From Burkholderiaceae bacterium (lineage in GTDB: Bacteria; Pseudomonadota; Gammaproteobacteria; Burkholderiales; Burkholderiaceae_C): DNA of 64,000 nt. This document shows, piece by piece, positions 28,479 through 36,726 of this stretch; position 1 is the stretch's first letter; every line of letters begins with the position of its first letter. Position numbers and translations under genes: made by a program. The notes beneath the pieces were generated by a model. It had not been told where the DNA came from. It did no database searches and saw only the letters and a list, made by a program, of their open reading frames with translations. The stretch covers positions 1 through 64,000 of the forward strand of contig JADMJJ010000002.1 of NCBI GenBank assembly GCA_018780645.1, in the 5' to 3' direction.

Positions 28479-29282
28479 ATGACCACCCCCGCGCTGCAGC
28501 TCGACAACGTCGCCTGCACCTTCGTCTCCAAGGACGATCCCAGCCAGCGCTACACCGCCGTGCGCGAGGTCGCGCTGACGGTAGGTGCCGGCGAGTTCGT
28601 CTCGGTCGTCGGTCCCACAGGCTGCGGCAAGAGCACCCTGCTCAACGTCGCCGCCGGGCTCTTGCAGCCCAGCACCGGCAGCGTCAAGGTGTTCGGTGAG
28701 CCGCTGGTCGGCATCAACGCCCGCGCCGGCTATATGTTCCAGAGCGAGAGCCTGATGCCCTGGCGGACGGCGCTGCAGAACGTGACGGCCGGCCTGGAGT
28801 TCCGCGGCGTGGCCGATGCCCGCGAGCAGGCCGAGGAGTGGCTCAAGCGTGTGGGCCTCGGTGGCTTCGGCAACCGCTACCCGCACCAGCTGTCGGGCGG
28901 CATGCGCAAGCGCGTCAGCCTGGCACAGACGCTGGTGCTGGACCCCGACATCATCCTGATGGACGAGCCCTTCTCCGCGCTGGATATCCAGACCCGCCAG
29001 CTGATGGAGAACGAGGTGCTGGCGCTGTGGAGTGCCAAGAAGAAGGCGGTGCTGTTCATCACCCACGACCTGGACGAAGCGATCGCGATGAGCGACCGCG
29101 TCGTTTGCCTCAGCGCCGGCCCGGGGGCGCGGCCCATCGGCGAGTTCGCCATCGACCTGCCGCGCCCTCGCGACGTGGCCGAGGTGCGCGTCATGCCGCG
29201 CTTCGTCGAGCTGCACCAGGCGATCTGGTCGGTGCTGCGCGACGAGGTGCTGAAGGGCTATCAGCAGCAGCTGGCCGCCTAG
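28479..29282 (+). CDS. ABC transporter ATP-binding protein, SsuB/TauB type
   Basis: A 267-residue ATPase with Walker A GPTGCGKSTLLN, Q-loop YMFQSESLMPW, signature LSGGMRKRVSLAQ, Walker B IILMDEPFSALD and the switch histidine ITHDLDEA. The LMPWRTALQNV segment after the Q-loop is characteristic of the nitrate/sulfonate/taurine importer subfamily. It starts 3 bp after the binding-protein stop and energises uptake with the downstream permease. Confidence 0.95.
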   Translation: MTTPALQLDNVACTFVSKDDPSQRYTAVREVALTVGAGEFVSVVGPTGCGKSTLLNVAAGLLQPSTGSVKVFGEPLVGINARAGYMFQSESLMPWRTALQNVTAGLEFRGVADAREQAEEWLKRVGLGGFGNRYPHQLSGGMRKRVSLAQTLVLDPDIILMDEPFSALDIQTRQLMENEVLALWSAKKKAVLFITHDLDEAIAMSDRVVCLSAGPGARPIGEFAIDLPRPRDVAEVRVMPRFVELHQAIWSVLRDEVLKGYQQQLAA

Positions 29283-29293
29283 GAACCATACCC

Positions 29294-30121
29294 ATGTGGA
29301 AATTCATCAAACCCCGCCAGAGCAATCTGCTGGCCTGGCAGGTCGGCCTGCTGGTGGCGATCTTCGTGCTGTGGCATGTGGCCACCAAGCCCGGCCTGAT
29401 ACCGCCGATCGTGTTCGAGAACGATCAGCAGGCGGCCTTCTTCTTCGGCGAGCCGTTGAAGATCTTCGGCCGCGTCTGGGCCTGGTTCGTCACCAACGCC
29501 GACATCTACCAGCATCTGTGGGTGACCCTGCTGGAGACGGTGCTGGCCTTCGGCATAGGCACCGGCCTGGGCCTGGGCTGCGGCCTGTGGCTGGCGCTGA
29601 GCCCGATGGCCGCCGCGATCTGCGACCCCTATATCAAGGCACTGAACAGCATGCCCCGCGTGATACTGGCGCCTATCTTCGCCGTCTGGTTCGGTCTGGG
29701 CATCGCCAGCAAGGTGGCACTGGGCGTGACCCTGGTGTTCTTCATCGTCTTCTTCAACGTCTACCAGGGCGTCAAGGAAGTGAGCCCGGTGGTGCTGGCC
29801 AATGCACGCATGCTCGGCGCCTCGCAGAAACAGCTGCTGCGCCATGTCTACCTGCCCAGCGCCACCAGCTGGGTGTTCAGCTCGCTGCACACCAGCGTCG
29901 GCCTGGCCTTCGTCGGCGCGGTGGTCGGCGAATACCTGGGCTCGTCGCGCGGTGTCGGCTATCTGATACTGCAGGCTGAAGGCTCCTTCGACATCAACAC
30001 CGTGATGGCCGGCATCCTGGTGCTGACGGTGTTCGCCCTGGCGCTGGACGCCGGTGTCGGCAAGCTGGAGAAGCGGCTGATGAAGTGGCAGCCGAAGTCG
30101 GGGGAGACAGAGAAACTCTAG
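29294..30121 (+). CDS. ABC transporter permease, SsuC/TauC type
   Basis: A 275-residue inner-membrane permease with about six transmembrane helices. The EAA loop region reads ANARMLGASQKQLLRHVYLPSATSWVFSSLHTSVGLAFVGAVVGEYLGSSRGVGYLI, typical of the BPD_transp_1 domain in nitrate/sulfonate/taurine systems. It is the last gene of the importer operon. The stop lies only 4 bp from the stop of the convergent phospholipase gene, leaving no room for a separate terminator. Confidence 0.94.
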   Translation: MWKFIKPRQSNLLAWQVGLLVAIFVLWHVATKPGLIPPIVFENDQQAAFFFGEPLKIFGRVWAWFVTNADIYQHLWVTLLETVLAFGIGTGLGLGCGLWLALSPMAAAICDPYIKALNSMPRVILAPIFAVWFGLGIASKVALGVTLVFFIVFFNVYQGVKEVSPVVLANARMLGASQKQLLRHVYLPSATSWVFSSLHTSVGLAFVGAVVGEYLGSSRGVGYLILQAEGSFDINTVMAGILVLTVFALALDAGVGKLEKRLMKWQPKSGETEKL

Positions 30122-30125
30122 CTGT

Positions 30126-32015
30126 TCAAACCCAGGGCTGGAGAACCGACTCCTGGACCACTTCGATGCTGCCATCCAGCACAAGGCAGGCATGCTCATA
30201 GCCTTGCTGCTCGATCTCGTCGAAGCGCTTCCACTGCAGCATGCCGACGCGGTCCAGCGGCGGGTTCATATAGATGTCGGTCAGCTTGCGGGCCTGCCGC
30301 TGGCGTGAGGTGCTGTACAGAATCGTCACGTTCATCAGATACGTCGCCAGCGAGGGCAGGCGGTAGCGACGCTTTGCACGCGGGCGCAGGCGGTCGCGCA
30401 GCAGGGCCCAGGTGCCGGGCATGTCGGCATGGTCCATGCGGCGCAGGCGCTTGAAGCTCAGGTCCACGCCTATGACCTTGCCGACACCGCGCAGGCCACG
30501 CATCACGTCTACGGGGAAGTTGTTGAAGGTGCCGCCATCGCAGAGCAGATCGCCGTCGTGTATCAGCGGCGGCAGCGCGCCGGGGATGGCGATGCTGGCC
30601 AGCATCGCGTCGAGCAGCGGGCCGCGCTTGAGCACCTGCTCGCTGGCCTGCGAGTAGTTGGTGGCCACGCAGTAGTAGCTCTTCCACAGGTCTTCGATCT
30701 GCGTGTCGGTGCCACTCAGCTCGTGCAGCGCATTGCCGACGATGCGGCGCAGGCGCCGGCCCTTGATCAGCGACAGCATCGGGATCAGGTTGAAGTCGCT
30801 GGTCGGGCCGCCGGCAAAGGCCTTGCGCACGGTCGCTGTGACGGTGGCGACGGGTTGGTCCAGCGCCACCAGGGTGGCCATCACCGCGCCTATGCTGGTG
30901 CCGCCAACGACATCGATCTCGATGCCACGCTCCTGCAGCGCGCGAAACACACCTATGTGCGCCAGCCCCCGCGCGCCGCCGCCGGCAAACACCAGGCCGA
31001 CGGCGGTGCGGCTGATCAGCCGCGCCAGCCGCGCCAGGTCACGCTCCAGCGCCGGCCGGATGTGCACCGGCTCGACCAGCGGACGGTGCTTCAACCAGGC
31101 CTTGGTGCCGGTGGGCATGTGGCGCTCGGCCGGGTGCAACAGCACCAGCATCTGGGAGGCCTCGCTGGCCTGGCCGTACGGTGCGCGGCGCACCAGGCAC
31201 TCCTTCTCGATTGCATGCAGGCGCACCGGCTGATCGGCATCGGCCAGCAGCAGCAGTTCGTCGCAATGGCGGCTGCAGCGCGAGGTCCAGGGTGTGGGCG
31301 TGGCGTCGCCCAACAGCAGCACGAAGTCGTGGGCAGCCTCGATCGCATCGAGCTGCATGGCGATGCGCCGGTTCGCGTCGGCATCGCTGGCCGGCCGTTC
31401 GGTGATGCCGGGCTCGCCCATATGGGCATCGAGGCGCGCGCGGTCGAGCACCGCAACCCGGCCATGGCGTCGCAGCTGCACGGCCAGCAGCTCGGCAAAG
31501 CCGCCCAGGTCCGTGCCCTCGGTGATGGGCAGCAGCCCTATCGTGACCGGCCGATCATTGGTCGTCGGCGCGCTCTCGGTCTGCAGGCGGCGGATGATCT
31601 GCCTTGTGAGCGCGATCGAGACCTGGGCGCTGATCGAAAGCAGGCGCTTGAACTCGGCCTTGGACAGCCGCACCAACACCGAGTCGCGTATCGCCACCAG
31701 GGTGGCCGAGCGGGGCTCGTCGGTGTACAGGCTCATCTCGCCGACGACCTGGCCCCGCGTCACCTCGCGCACCATGCGCTGGCGGCCATCTTCGTCGGCG
31801 ATATAGGTGCGCAGCCGGCCGCTGACGGTGATGTACATCGCATCGCCGGGCTCGCCCTGGCGCATCAGCGTCTCGCCGCCGGCCAGCTCCACCCATTGCA
31901 GATGCTCCAGCAGCAGCGCCATCGCGCCGGGCTCCAGCTCGCCCAGAAAGGTGCGCAGATGCTGCTGCAGCAGGGCGTCGAGGTACTGAGGGCGGCTGTC
32001 TGAGACCTGTTCCAT
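30126..32015 (-). CDS. Patatin-like phospholipase with N-terminal cyclic-nucleotide-binding domain (NTE-like)
   Basis: A 629-residue protein. Residues 20-135 form a cNMP-binding domain (GETLMRQGEPGDAMYITVSGRLRTYIADEDG ... GQVVGEMSLYTDEPRSATLVAIRDS). A middle region of about 180 residues resembles the one in neuropathy-target-esterase relatives (RPVTIGLLPITEGTDLGGFAELLA). The C-terminal patatin domain has the oxyanion motif GGGARGLAHIG, the nucleophile S374 in GGTSIGA and the catalytic Asp in CDGGTFNNFP. It probably hydrolyses phospholipids or lysophospholipids at the inner membrane, gated by a nucleotide or simply scaffolded. An adenylyl cyclase is encoded at 55334-57169, but no functional link is shown. 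Confidence 0.93.
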   Translation of the reverse strand: MEQVSDSRPQYLDALLQQHLRTFLGELEPGAMALLLEHLQWVELAGGETLMRQGEPGDAMYITVSGRLRTYIADEDGRQRMVREVTRGQVVGEMSLYTDEPRSATLVAIRDSVLVRLSKAEFKRLLSISAQVSIALTRQIIRRLQTESAPTTNDRPVTIGLLPITEGTDLGGFAELLAVQLRRHGRVAVLDRARLDAHMGEPGITERPASDADANRRIAMQLDAIEAAHDFVLLLGDATPTPWTSRCSRHCDELLLLADADQPVRLHAIEKECLVRRAPYGQASEASQMLVLLHPAERHMPTGTKAWLKHRPLVEPVHIRPALERDLARLARLISRTAVGLVFAGGGARGLAHIGVFRALQERGIEIDVVGGTSIGAVMATLVALDQPVATVTATVRKAFAGGPTSDFNLIPMLSLIKGRRLRRIVGNALHELSGTDTQIEDLWKSYYCVATNYSQASEQVLKRGPLLDAMLASIAIPGALPPLIHDGDLLCDGGTFNNFPVDVMRGLRGVGKVIGVDLSFKRLRRMDHADMPGTWALLRDRLRPRAKRRYRLPSLATYLMNVTILYSTSRQRQARKLTDIYMNPPLDRVGMLQWKRFDEIEQQGYEHACLVLDGSIEVVQESVLQPWV

Positions 32016-32102
32016 GAACCCGGTGAGTCGTCACAATCGCGGCCGCGCCGCATCTCGGACTACTGTAACCGAGCCCCCGGGCTCATGACCGCCAATCGTG
32101 GC

Positions 32103-33563
32103 TCAGTTGGCGCGCGGATTCTCCACCCGCGGCCAGTAGTTCAGATCGCGCGCCTTGTACTGGATATTGGCAAAGTCCGGCGTGATCGCACCAGGCGTGG
32201 CCACATAGATCACCTTCGTGGCAATCGGAGCGAACTCGGCATGGAAGTGCTGGGTGGACTTGACGACGATCAAGCGCTTGTCGGCCAGGCTCAGGCCCAG
32301 GCCGGTGAAGGCGTCGGTGCCGAACACCTGGCTGCGCACCGAGCACAGCAGCAGGTGCACATCGTTGGCCGCCTCGACCCAGACGCCAACGCCGAACGGC
32401 GCGCGATTGCCCATCGCGCTCTGCTCGTGCTCGTTGACGATGGCGCGCACCGTCACGCGCAGGTCGACCGGGTCGCCGGAAGCAGGTCCGCACTTGCCGC
32501 CGACGCGCAGATCGACGACCGCACCGATGCCTGCATCCTTGCAGATCTGGATCGCGCCGAGGTCCCAGAACGCGCCTATCACCGCATGGCCGACACCGCG
32601 CTCCAGCAAGCGCTTGAGGATGAAGGTGCTGTCGCCCGGGGCGCCGCCGCCGGGGTTGTCGGCCACATCGGCCAGCACCGCCGGGCCCTCGGGCAGGGCC
32701 AGCGCCTGGTCAATCGCCGCATCGACGCTGACCGTGGTCGACAGCGTCGCGTCGCGCAGCGCCCAGAACTCGCGGCCCAGCAGATCGGCCACGGCCTGGG
32801 CCTGAGCCGGGTCGTTGTCGGTCACCACCCACAGCTTGGCGCCGGACTCGGGCACATCGCCCCAGGGAAAACCGTGGCCCAGCGATACCGACAGCACGCC
32901 GTCACGCCCCTCGAAAGCCTGCATCCGTTTAACAAATCCCATCATCGGCTCGCGCGTGGTGTGCCACAGGCCCACCATCTTGCAGTCGAACACGGCCGTG
33001 GTCGGGCGCACGCGCCTGGCGACGGTGTCCTTCAACAGCTGGTAGAGCTCGCGCGCCCGGTCCTCGCCGTCGATGTGCGGGTACTCCTTGAAGGCGATGA
33101 TGATGTCGGCCGACACGCGCATCAGCTCGGTGAAGTGGCAGTGCAGGTCGAGCTCCACGCCAATGGGCACGCCCGGGCCGACGATCTCGCGCACGCGGGC
33201 AATCACGTCGCCCTCGCAGTCGTCATAACCCTCGGCAACCATCGCGCCATGCAGCATCAGCTGCACCGCATCGACCGGCAGGGCCGCGCGCAGATCGGCC
33301 AGCATGCGGTCGCGCAGCTCCTCGTAGACCGCGCGCACCGTGCGGCCCAAGGGCTGGGCAAAGGCGCAGACGCTCTCGACCATCTCGTTGCCGTCGGCTT
33401 CGATCAGGTCGCGCAGAAAGCGCATGAAGGCGCCGGTGCTCTCGGGCACCCGCGTGCTGGCATCGCCGAAGTGGATGCCGTACTCCTCGAAGCCGCCGCG
33501 GCCGGTGGGTGCATAGGCAAAGGTGTTGGTCTCGGTGGCCAGCTGGCTGACGAAAATCTTCAT
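32103..33563 (-). CDS. M81-family metallopeptidase, MlrC-like
   Basis: A 486-residue member of the M81/MlrC family (microcystinase C type). The N-terminus MKIFVSQLATETNTFAYAPTG, the HGAMVAEGYDDCEGD metal/active-site segment (H105, D115/D116), VELDLHCHFT (D139, H141, H143), and the C-terminal half with PAVLADVADNPGGGAPGDST are family hallmarks. MlrC cleaves the linear tetrapeptide produced from microcystin; many relatives have unknown peptide or amide substrates. It is last in an operon with a serine hydrolase, an MFS transporter and a TonB receptor. Length is as in MlrC. Confidence 0.9.
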   Translation of the reverse strand: MKIFVSQLATETNTFAYAPTGRGGFEEYGIHFGDASTRVPESTGAFMRFLRDLIEADGNEMVESVCAFAQPLGRTVRAVYEELRDRMLADLRAALPVDAVQLMLHGAMVAEGYDDCEGDVIARVREIVGPGVPIGVELDLHCHFTELMRVSADIIIAFKEYPHIDGEDRARELYQLLKDTVARRVRPTTAVFDCKMVGLWHTTREPMMGFVKRMQAFEGRDGVLSVSLGHGFPWGDVPESGAKLWVVTDNDPAQAQAVADLLGREFWALRDATLSTTVSVDAAIDQALALPEGPAVLADVADNPGGGAPGDSTFILKRLLERGVGHAVIGAFWDLGAIQICKDAGIGAVVDLRVGGKCGPASGDPVDLRVTVRAIVNEHEQSAMGNRAPFGVGVWVEAANDVHLLLCSVRSQVFGTDAFTGLGLSLADKRLIVVKSTQHFHAEFAPIATKVIYVATPGAITPDFANIQYKARDLNYWPRVENPRAN

Positions 33564-33590
33564 GTCTTGATCCTTTGGGGCAATAGAAGC

Positions 33591-35261
33591 TCAGGCGGCA
33601 ACGCGCTCGAACAGCACATGGCGGGTGCGCGGCGTGTTGACGCGGAAGCCCTTGACCACGCCGTTCACGCGCTCGATGCTGAGCACGCCGCGCAGCGGCA
33701 GATTGCCGGCGTCCGAGATGGTCCAGCCGAAGACCTCAGCCGAGAAGGCCGTCAGCTCCATCACATTGGTGGCGAACGCACCGAAGACCTGCAGCTGCAG
33801 CTTGTCGCCGACGAAGCCGATCTGCGCGTCGGCATCCAGATCGCCTGCGCGGTAGCGGCCGACCAGCGGCTCCCCGACCTCGGTCAGCGCCGGCGGGGTT
33901 TCGGGCAGGCGCTCAAAGCGCAGGGTCCGGCCGGCTTCGGTGATCTGCAGCGAAGCCGGTGCAGCCCCCTCACCGGCCAGATCGGTGGCCTGCAGCACCA
34001 GTTCACCGGTGGCCATATCCTCGAAGCCCAGCCGCAAGGTCGCGCCCTCGTCGCGCAGCGGCACGGCGGCCGGGCCGTTCAGCACCTCCAGGCCCAGCTT
34101 GCCGCCGGCATCGGCAAAGCCGACGACAAAGCCGCTGGCCGGTGCGACGTAGCGCGCACCCAGCATCCGCTTGAACCGCTCGCTCGGCGCCTTGGTTTCT
34201 GCCGCGCCCAGCGCGGCCTCGCCCAGCATGGTGTCGATGATCTGATTGGCCAGTTCGACCGGGTTCACCATCGCTCCATTGGTGATGATGATGATGTCCA
34301 GCCCATGGCTGGGCACCGTCAGCATCTGGCAGGTGCCGCCGATCACGCCGCCCGCATGGTGGATGACCTCGACGCCGCGGTAGCCGTGGCGCATCAGCCC
34401 CAGCGCATACGGAGCCTTCAGGCCGTTGTTCAGCGTGGCCGTCGTCAGCATCTGCTGCCAGGTCGATTCACTGCCCACGGTCTTGGGGCCACGCAAATGG
34501 GCCAGCCAGCGCAGCATGTCATCGACGGTGGAGATCATTGCGCCCTCGCCGCGCACCTCCTCGGTCGGGAAGATGCCGCGGCGGTAGCCGCCTGTGGGCA
34601 GCGGCACATGCAGGGTGGCCATGCCGCGGTGGATCTCGAAGTCGCTGGGCACCGAGTCGGTATCCACCATCGCCAGCGGCGTGAAGATGCGCTCCTTCAG
34701 GAACTGCTCGAACGGCAGGCCGCTGACCCGCTCTATCACCAGCGACAGCAAGTGGTAGCCGCCATTGCAGTACATGATGTTCTCGCCCGGCGGGAAGTTC
34801 ACGTCCACCTGGCGCACCTGGGTGGCCAGGGCCACGCCCTTGGGCTTGATGGCCATGCCGTCGGCCAGAAAGCCGACGTCCAGATAGCAGCGGTAGCCGC
34901 CGGTGTGCGACATCAGCTGGCGCAGGGTCGGCTCGCGCTCGGCCTTGGGCAACTCGGGCAGATAGGTGCGCACGCTGGCGTCCACATCCAGCTTGCCGTC
35001 CTCGGCCAGCAACAGCGCGGCCAGGCAGGTGAAGTGCTTGCTGGTCGAGCCAATGCGCATGCGTGTCCAGGGCGTGTTGGCCACGCTCAGCTCGACGCTC
35101 GCCAGGCCGAAGCCACGGCGGTACAGGGTCTTGCCATGCTGTGCCACACCGACCACCAGGCCGGGGGCATCACTGCGGTTGGCGGCCTGGAACAAATCGT
35201 CGAGGGCGGCCACGCCGGTCTTGGCGGGAGGGGTTGCGGCCTTGCTGCTTGCTTCGCTCAT
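33591..35261 (-). CDS. Class-C beta-lactamase-fold serine hydrolase / peptidase (MlrB-like type)
   Basis: A 556-residue serine hydrolase. Catalytic elements: S72-x-x-K75 in RIGSTSKHF, Y164-x-N166 in IMYCNGGYH, and HHAGG in place of KTG. The N-terminal penicillin-binding-protein-like domain spans about 1-370 and is followed by beta-rich domains (GRYRAGDLDADAQIGFVGDKLQLQVFG), as in D-aminopeptidases and long esterases of the family. No signal peptide is seen, so it is probably cytoplasmic. MlrB, which linear-microcystin degraders use after ring opening, belongs to the same superfamily. Lies 27 bp upstream of the M81 gene in one operon. Confidence 0.88.
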   Translation of the reverse strand: MSEASSKAATPPAKTGVAALDDLFQAANRSDAPGLVVGVAQHGKTLYRRGFGLASVELSVANTPWTRMRIGSTSKHFTCLAALLLAEDGKLDVDASVRTYLPELPKAEREPTLRQLMSHTGGYRCYLDVGFLADGMAIKPKGVALATQVRQVDVNFPPGENIMYCNGGYHLLSLVIERVSGLPFEQFLKERIFTPLAMVDTDSVPSDFEIHRGMATLHVPLPTGGYRRGIFPTEEVRGEGAMISTVDDMLRWLAHLRGPKTVGSESTWQQMLTTATLNNGLKAPYALGLMRHGYRGVEVIHHAGGVIGGTCQMLTVPSHGLDIIIITNGAMVNPVELANQIIDTMLGEAALGAAETKAPSERFKRMLGARYVAPASGFVVGFADAGGKLGLEVLNGPAAVPLRDEGATLRLGFEDMATGELVLQATDLAGEGAAPASLQITEAGRTLRFERLPETPPALTEVGEPLVGRYRAGDLDADAQIGFVGDKLQLQVFGAFATNVMELTAFSAEVFGWTISDAGNLPLRGVLSIERVNGVVKGFRVNTPRTRHVLFERVAA

Positions 35262-35300
35262 GATGATGAAACTCCTGGTTGAGTAAGAGGGACTGTCAGT

Positions 35301-36653
35301 TCAGATCAGCTCGGGATGAAAGGTTTTGACGCTGCGCACAAAGGCGGCCTCGGCGGTCTGGGTCAGCGCCGCGGCCAGCAGCAGGCTGACGGCGCCGACC
35401 ACGGCCACAGCCGTCAACAGGCCCTGCGGCGAGGCCTTCAGCGCGTCCGACAGGGTGCCCACCAGCACCGGGCTCAGCGACTGCAGCGATACCATCACCA
35501 CGGTGCCGACGGCGATTACCCGCGAGCGCAGCATCGCCGGGGTCATGTCTTGCAGCAGCGTCGGGGCCAGCACGCTGCCGGCGAGCAGCGCGGCCACCTG
35601 CAGGCCAAACAGCAGATAGAGTTCGGCGGCACTGCGCGCCCACAGGAACAGCAGCCCCGCCACCGCGGCGCCGGCCAGGCCGATCACGATCACCCGTATC
35701 GGTGTGGCCACGCCCAGCCGTCGGCGCAGCAGCTTGACGCCGCCGACGCCGACCAGTGCGCCCGCCACCGTGCCCAGCAGATAGGCCGCGCCAACGCCCT
35801 GGCCCACCTCCACGGCCGATGCCCCGAAGCTGCGCGTGGCGATGATGGGCACCCAGTTGCCGCTGGCCGCCAGGCCCAGGCCGGCCAGGCCGACACCGCC
35901 GAACACACCTACCATGGTGCGCAGATGGACGCGCACATAGTCGGTCAGCGACGCGTCTGAGGCCTGCACCTGTTCATGCGCGGTGGCGCGCTGCGGATGC
36001 AGCCGTATCAGCAGGATGGCGGCCGCGACGAGCGGGCCCGGCAGGGCCACGGCCAGAAAGGCCAGGCGCCAGGATTCGAGTCCGCTCAGACTGACCGGTA
36101 GCAGCGGCCGGATGGCATCGAGACTTTGAATCAGGGTCCCGCTCAGGCCTATGCCCAAGCCGGCGCCCAGTATGGCCGCCAGCGCGTAGATGCCATTGGC
36201 CAGCACGCGGCGGCGCTCGGGCACGATCTCGGGGATCAGGCCGTAGACGATGGGCGCCAGGCCCGCCTCGCCTATGCCCAGACCCACTGCGGCCAGGAAC
36301 AGCGCCGGAAAGTCCTGCGCCAGCCCGCAGGCGGCGGTGGCCCCCGCCCACACCAGCACGCAGACGGCCAGCAGCAGGCGCCGGCCGTAGCGGTCGGCCA
36401 GCCAGCCCAGCGGCACGGCGGCCACACCGGCGAACAGGGTGATGCCCACACCCTGCAGCAGGCCCAGCTTGGTGTCCGACAGCGCCAGCGAATGGCGCAT
36501 AGGCTCGGCCAGCAGGACCAGGATCTGCCTGTCGATCGCACCGAACACGGTGGCGACGATCAGGACCAGCAATCCATACCAGGCTATCCAGCCGGTGCCG
36601 CCACGGGCGGTCGGCAGGGCAGCGGGCAGCCCGCGCAAGACAAGAGGTTCCAT
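35301..36653 (-). CDS. MFS transporter of the operon with the peptide-catabolic enzymes
   Basis: A 450-residue major facilitator with 12 predicted transmembrane helices. The A-motif-like loop GWLADRYGRRLLLAVCV follows TM2, and the N-terminal DRQILVLLAEPMR motif resembles spinster-type carriers. The ATG at 36653 fits the family; an upstream in-frame ATG at 36710 would add a Pro/Arg-rich stretch. By position between the TonB receptor and the serine hydrolase it would carry the imported substrate across the inner membrane, corresponding to MlrD in mlr clusters. Substrate not known. Confidence 0.9.
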   Translation of the reverse strand: MEPLVLRGLPAALPTARGGTGWIAWYGLLVLIVATVFGAIDRQILVLLAEPMRHSLALSDTKLGLLQGVGITLFAGVAAVPLGWLADRYGRRLLLAVCVLVWAGATAACGLAQDFPALFLAAVGLGIGEAGLAPIVYGLIPEIVPERRRVLANGIYALAAILGAGLGIGLSGTLIQSLDAIRPLLPVSLSGLESWRLAFLAVALPGPLVAAAILLIRLHPQRATAHEQVQASDASLTDYVRVHLRTMVGVFGGVGLAGLGLAASGNWVPIIATRSFGASAVEVGQGVGAAYLLGTVAGALVGVGGVKLLRRRLGVATPIRVIVIGLAGAAVAGLLFLWARSAAELYLLFGLQVAALLAGSVLAPTLLQDMTPAMLRSRVIAVGTVVMVSLQSLSPVLVGTLSDALKASPQGLLTAVAVVGAVSLLLAAALTQTAEAAFVRSVKTFHPELI

Positions 36654-36726
36654 CGGGGGGTCAGTCTTCAAGGGTCGCGCCGGAGGGCGCGGAACGGTGC
36701 ACCGAGGCACCGGCGGGAACGCGGCG

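Noticed and set aside
32071-32084. GAGCCC/GGGCTC palindrome after the M81 gene as a terminator
   Set aside because: The arms leave at most a 2-4-nt loop and no T-run follows on the minus strand; too weak to call.
32085-35282. A very long plus-strand open frame (over 1,000 codons) opposite the M81 and serine hydrolase genes
   Set aside because: It is antisense to two well-recognised enzymes and its translation is His/Gln/Arg/Ala-rich low-similarity sequence, as expected from GC-rich third positions of real genes on the other strand.
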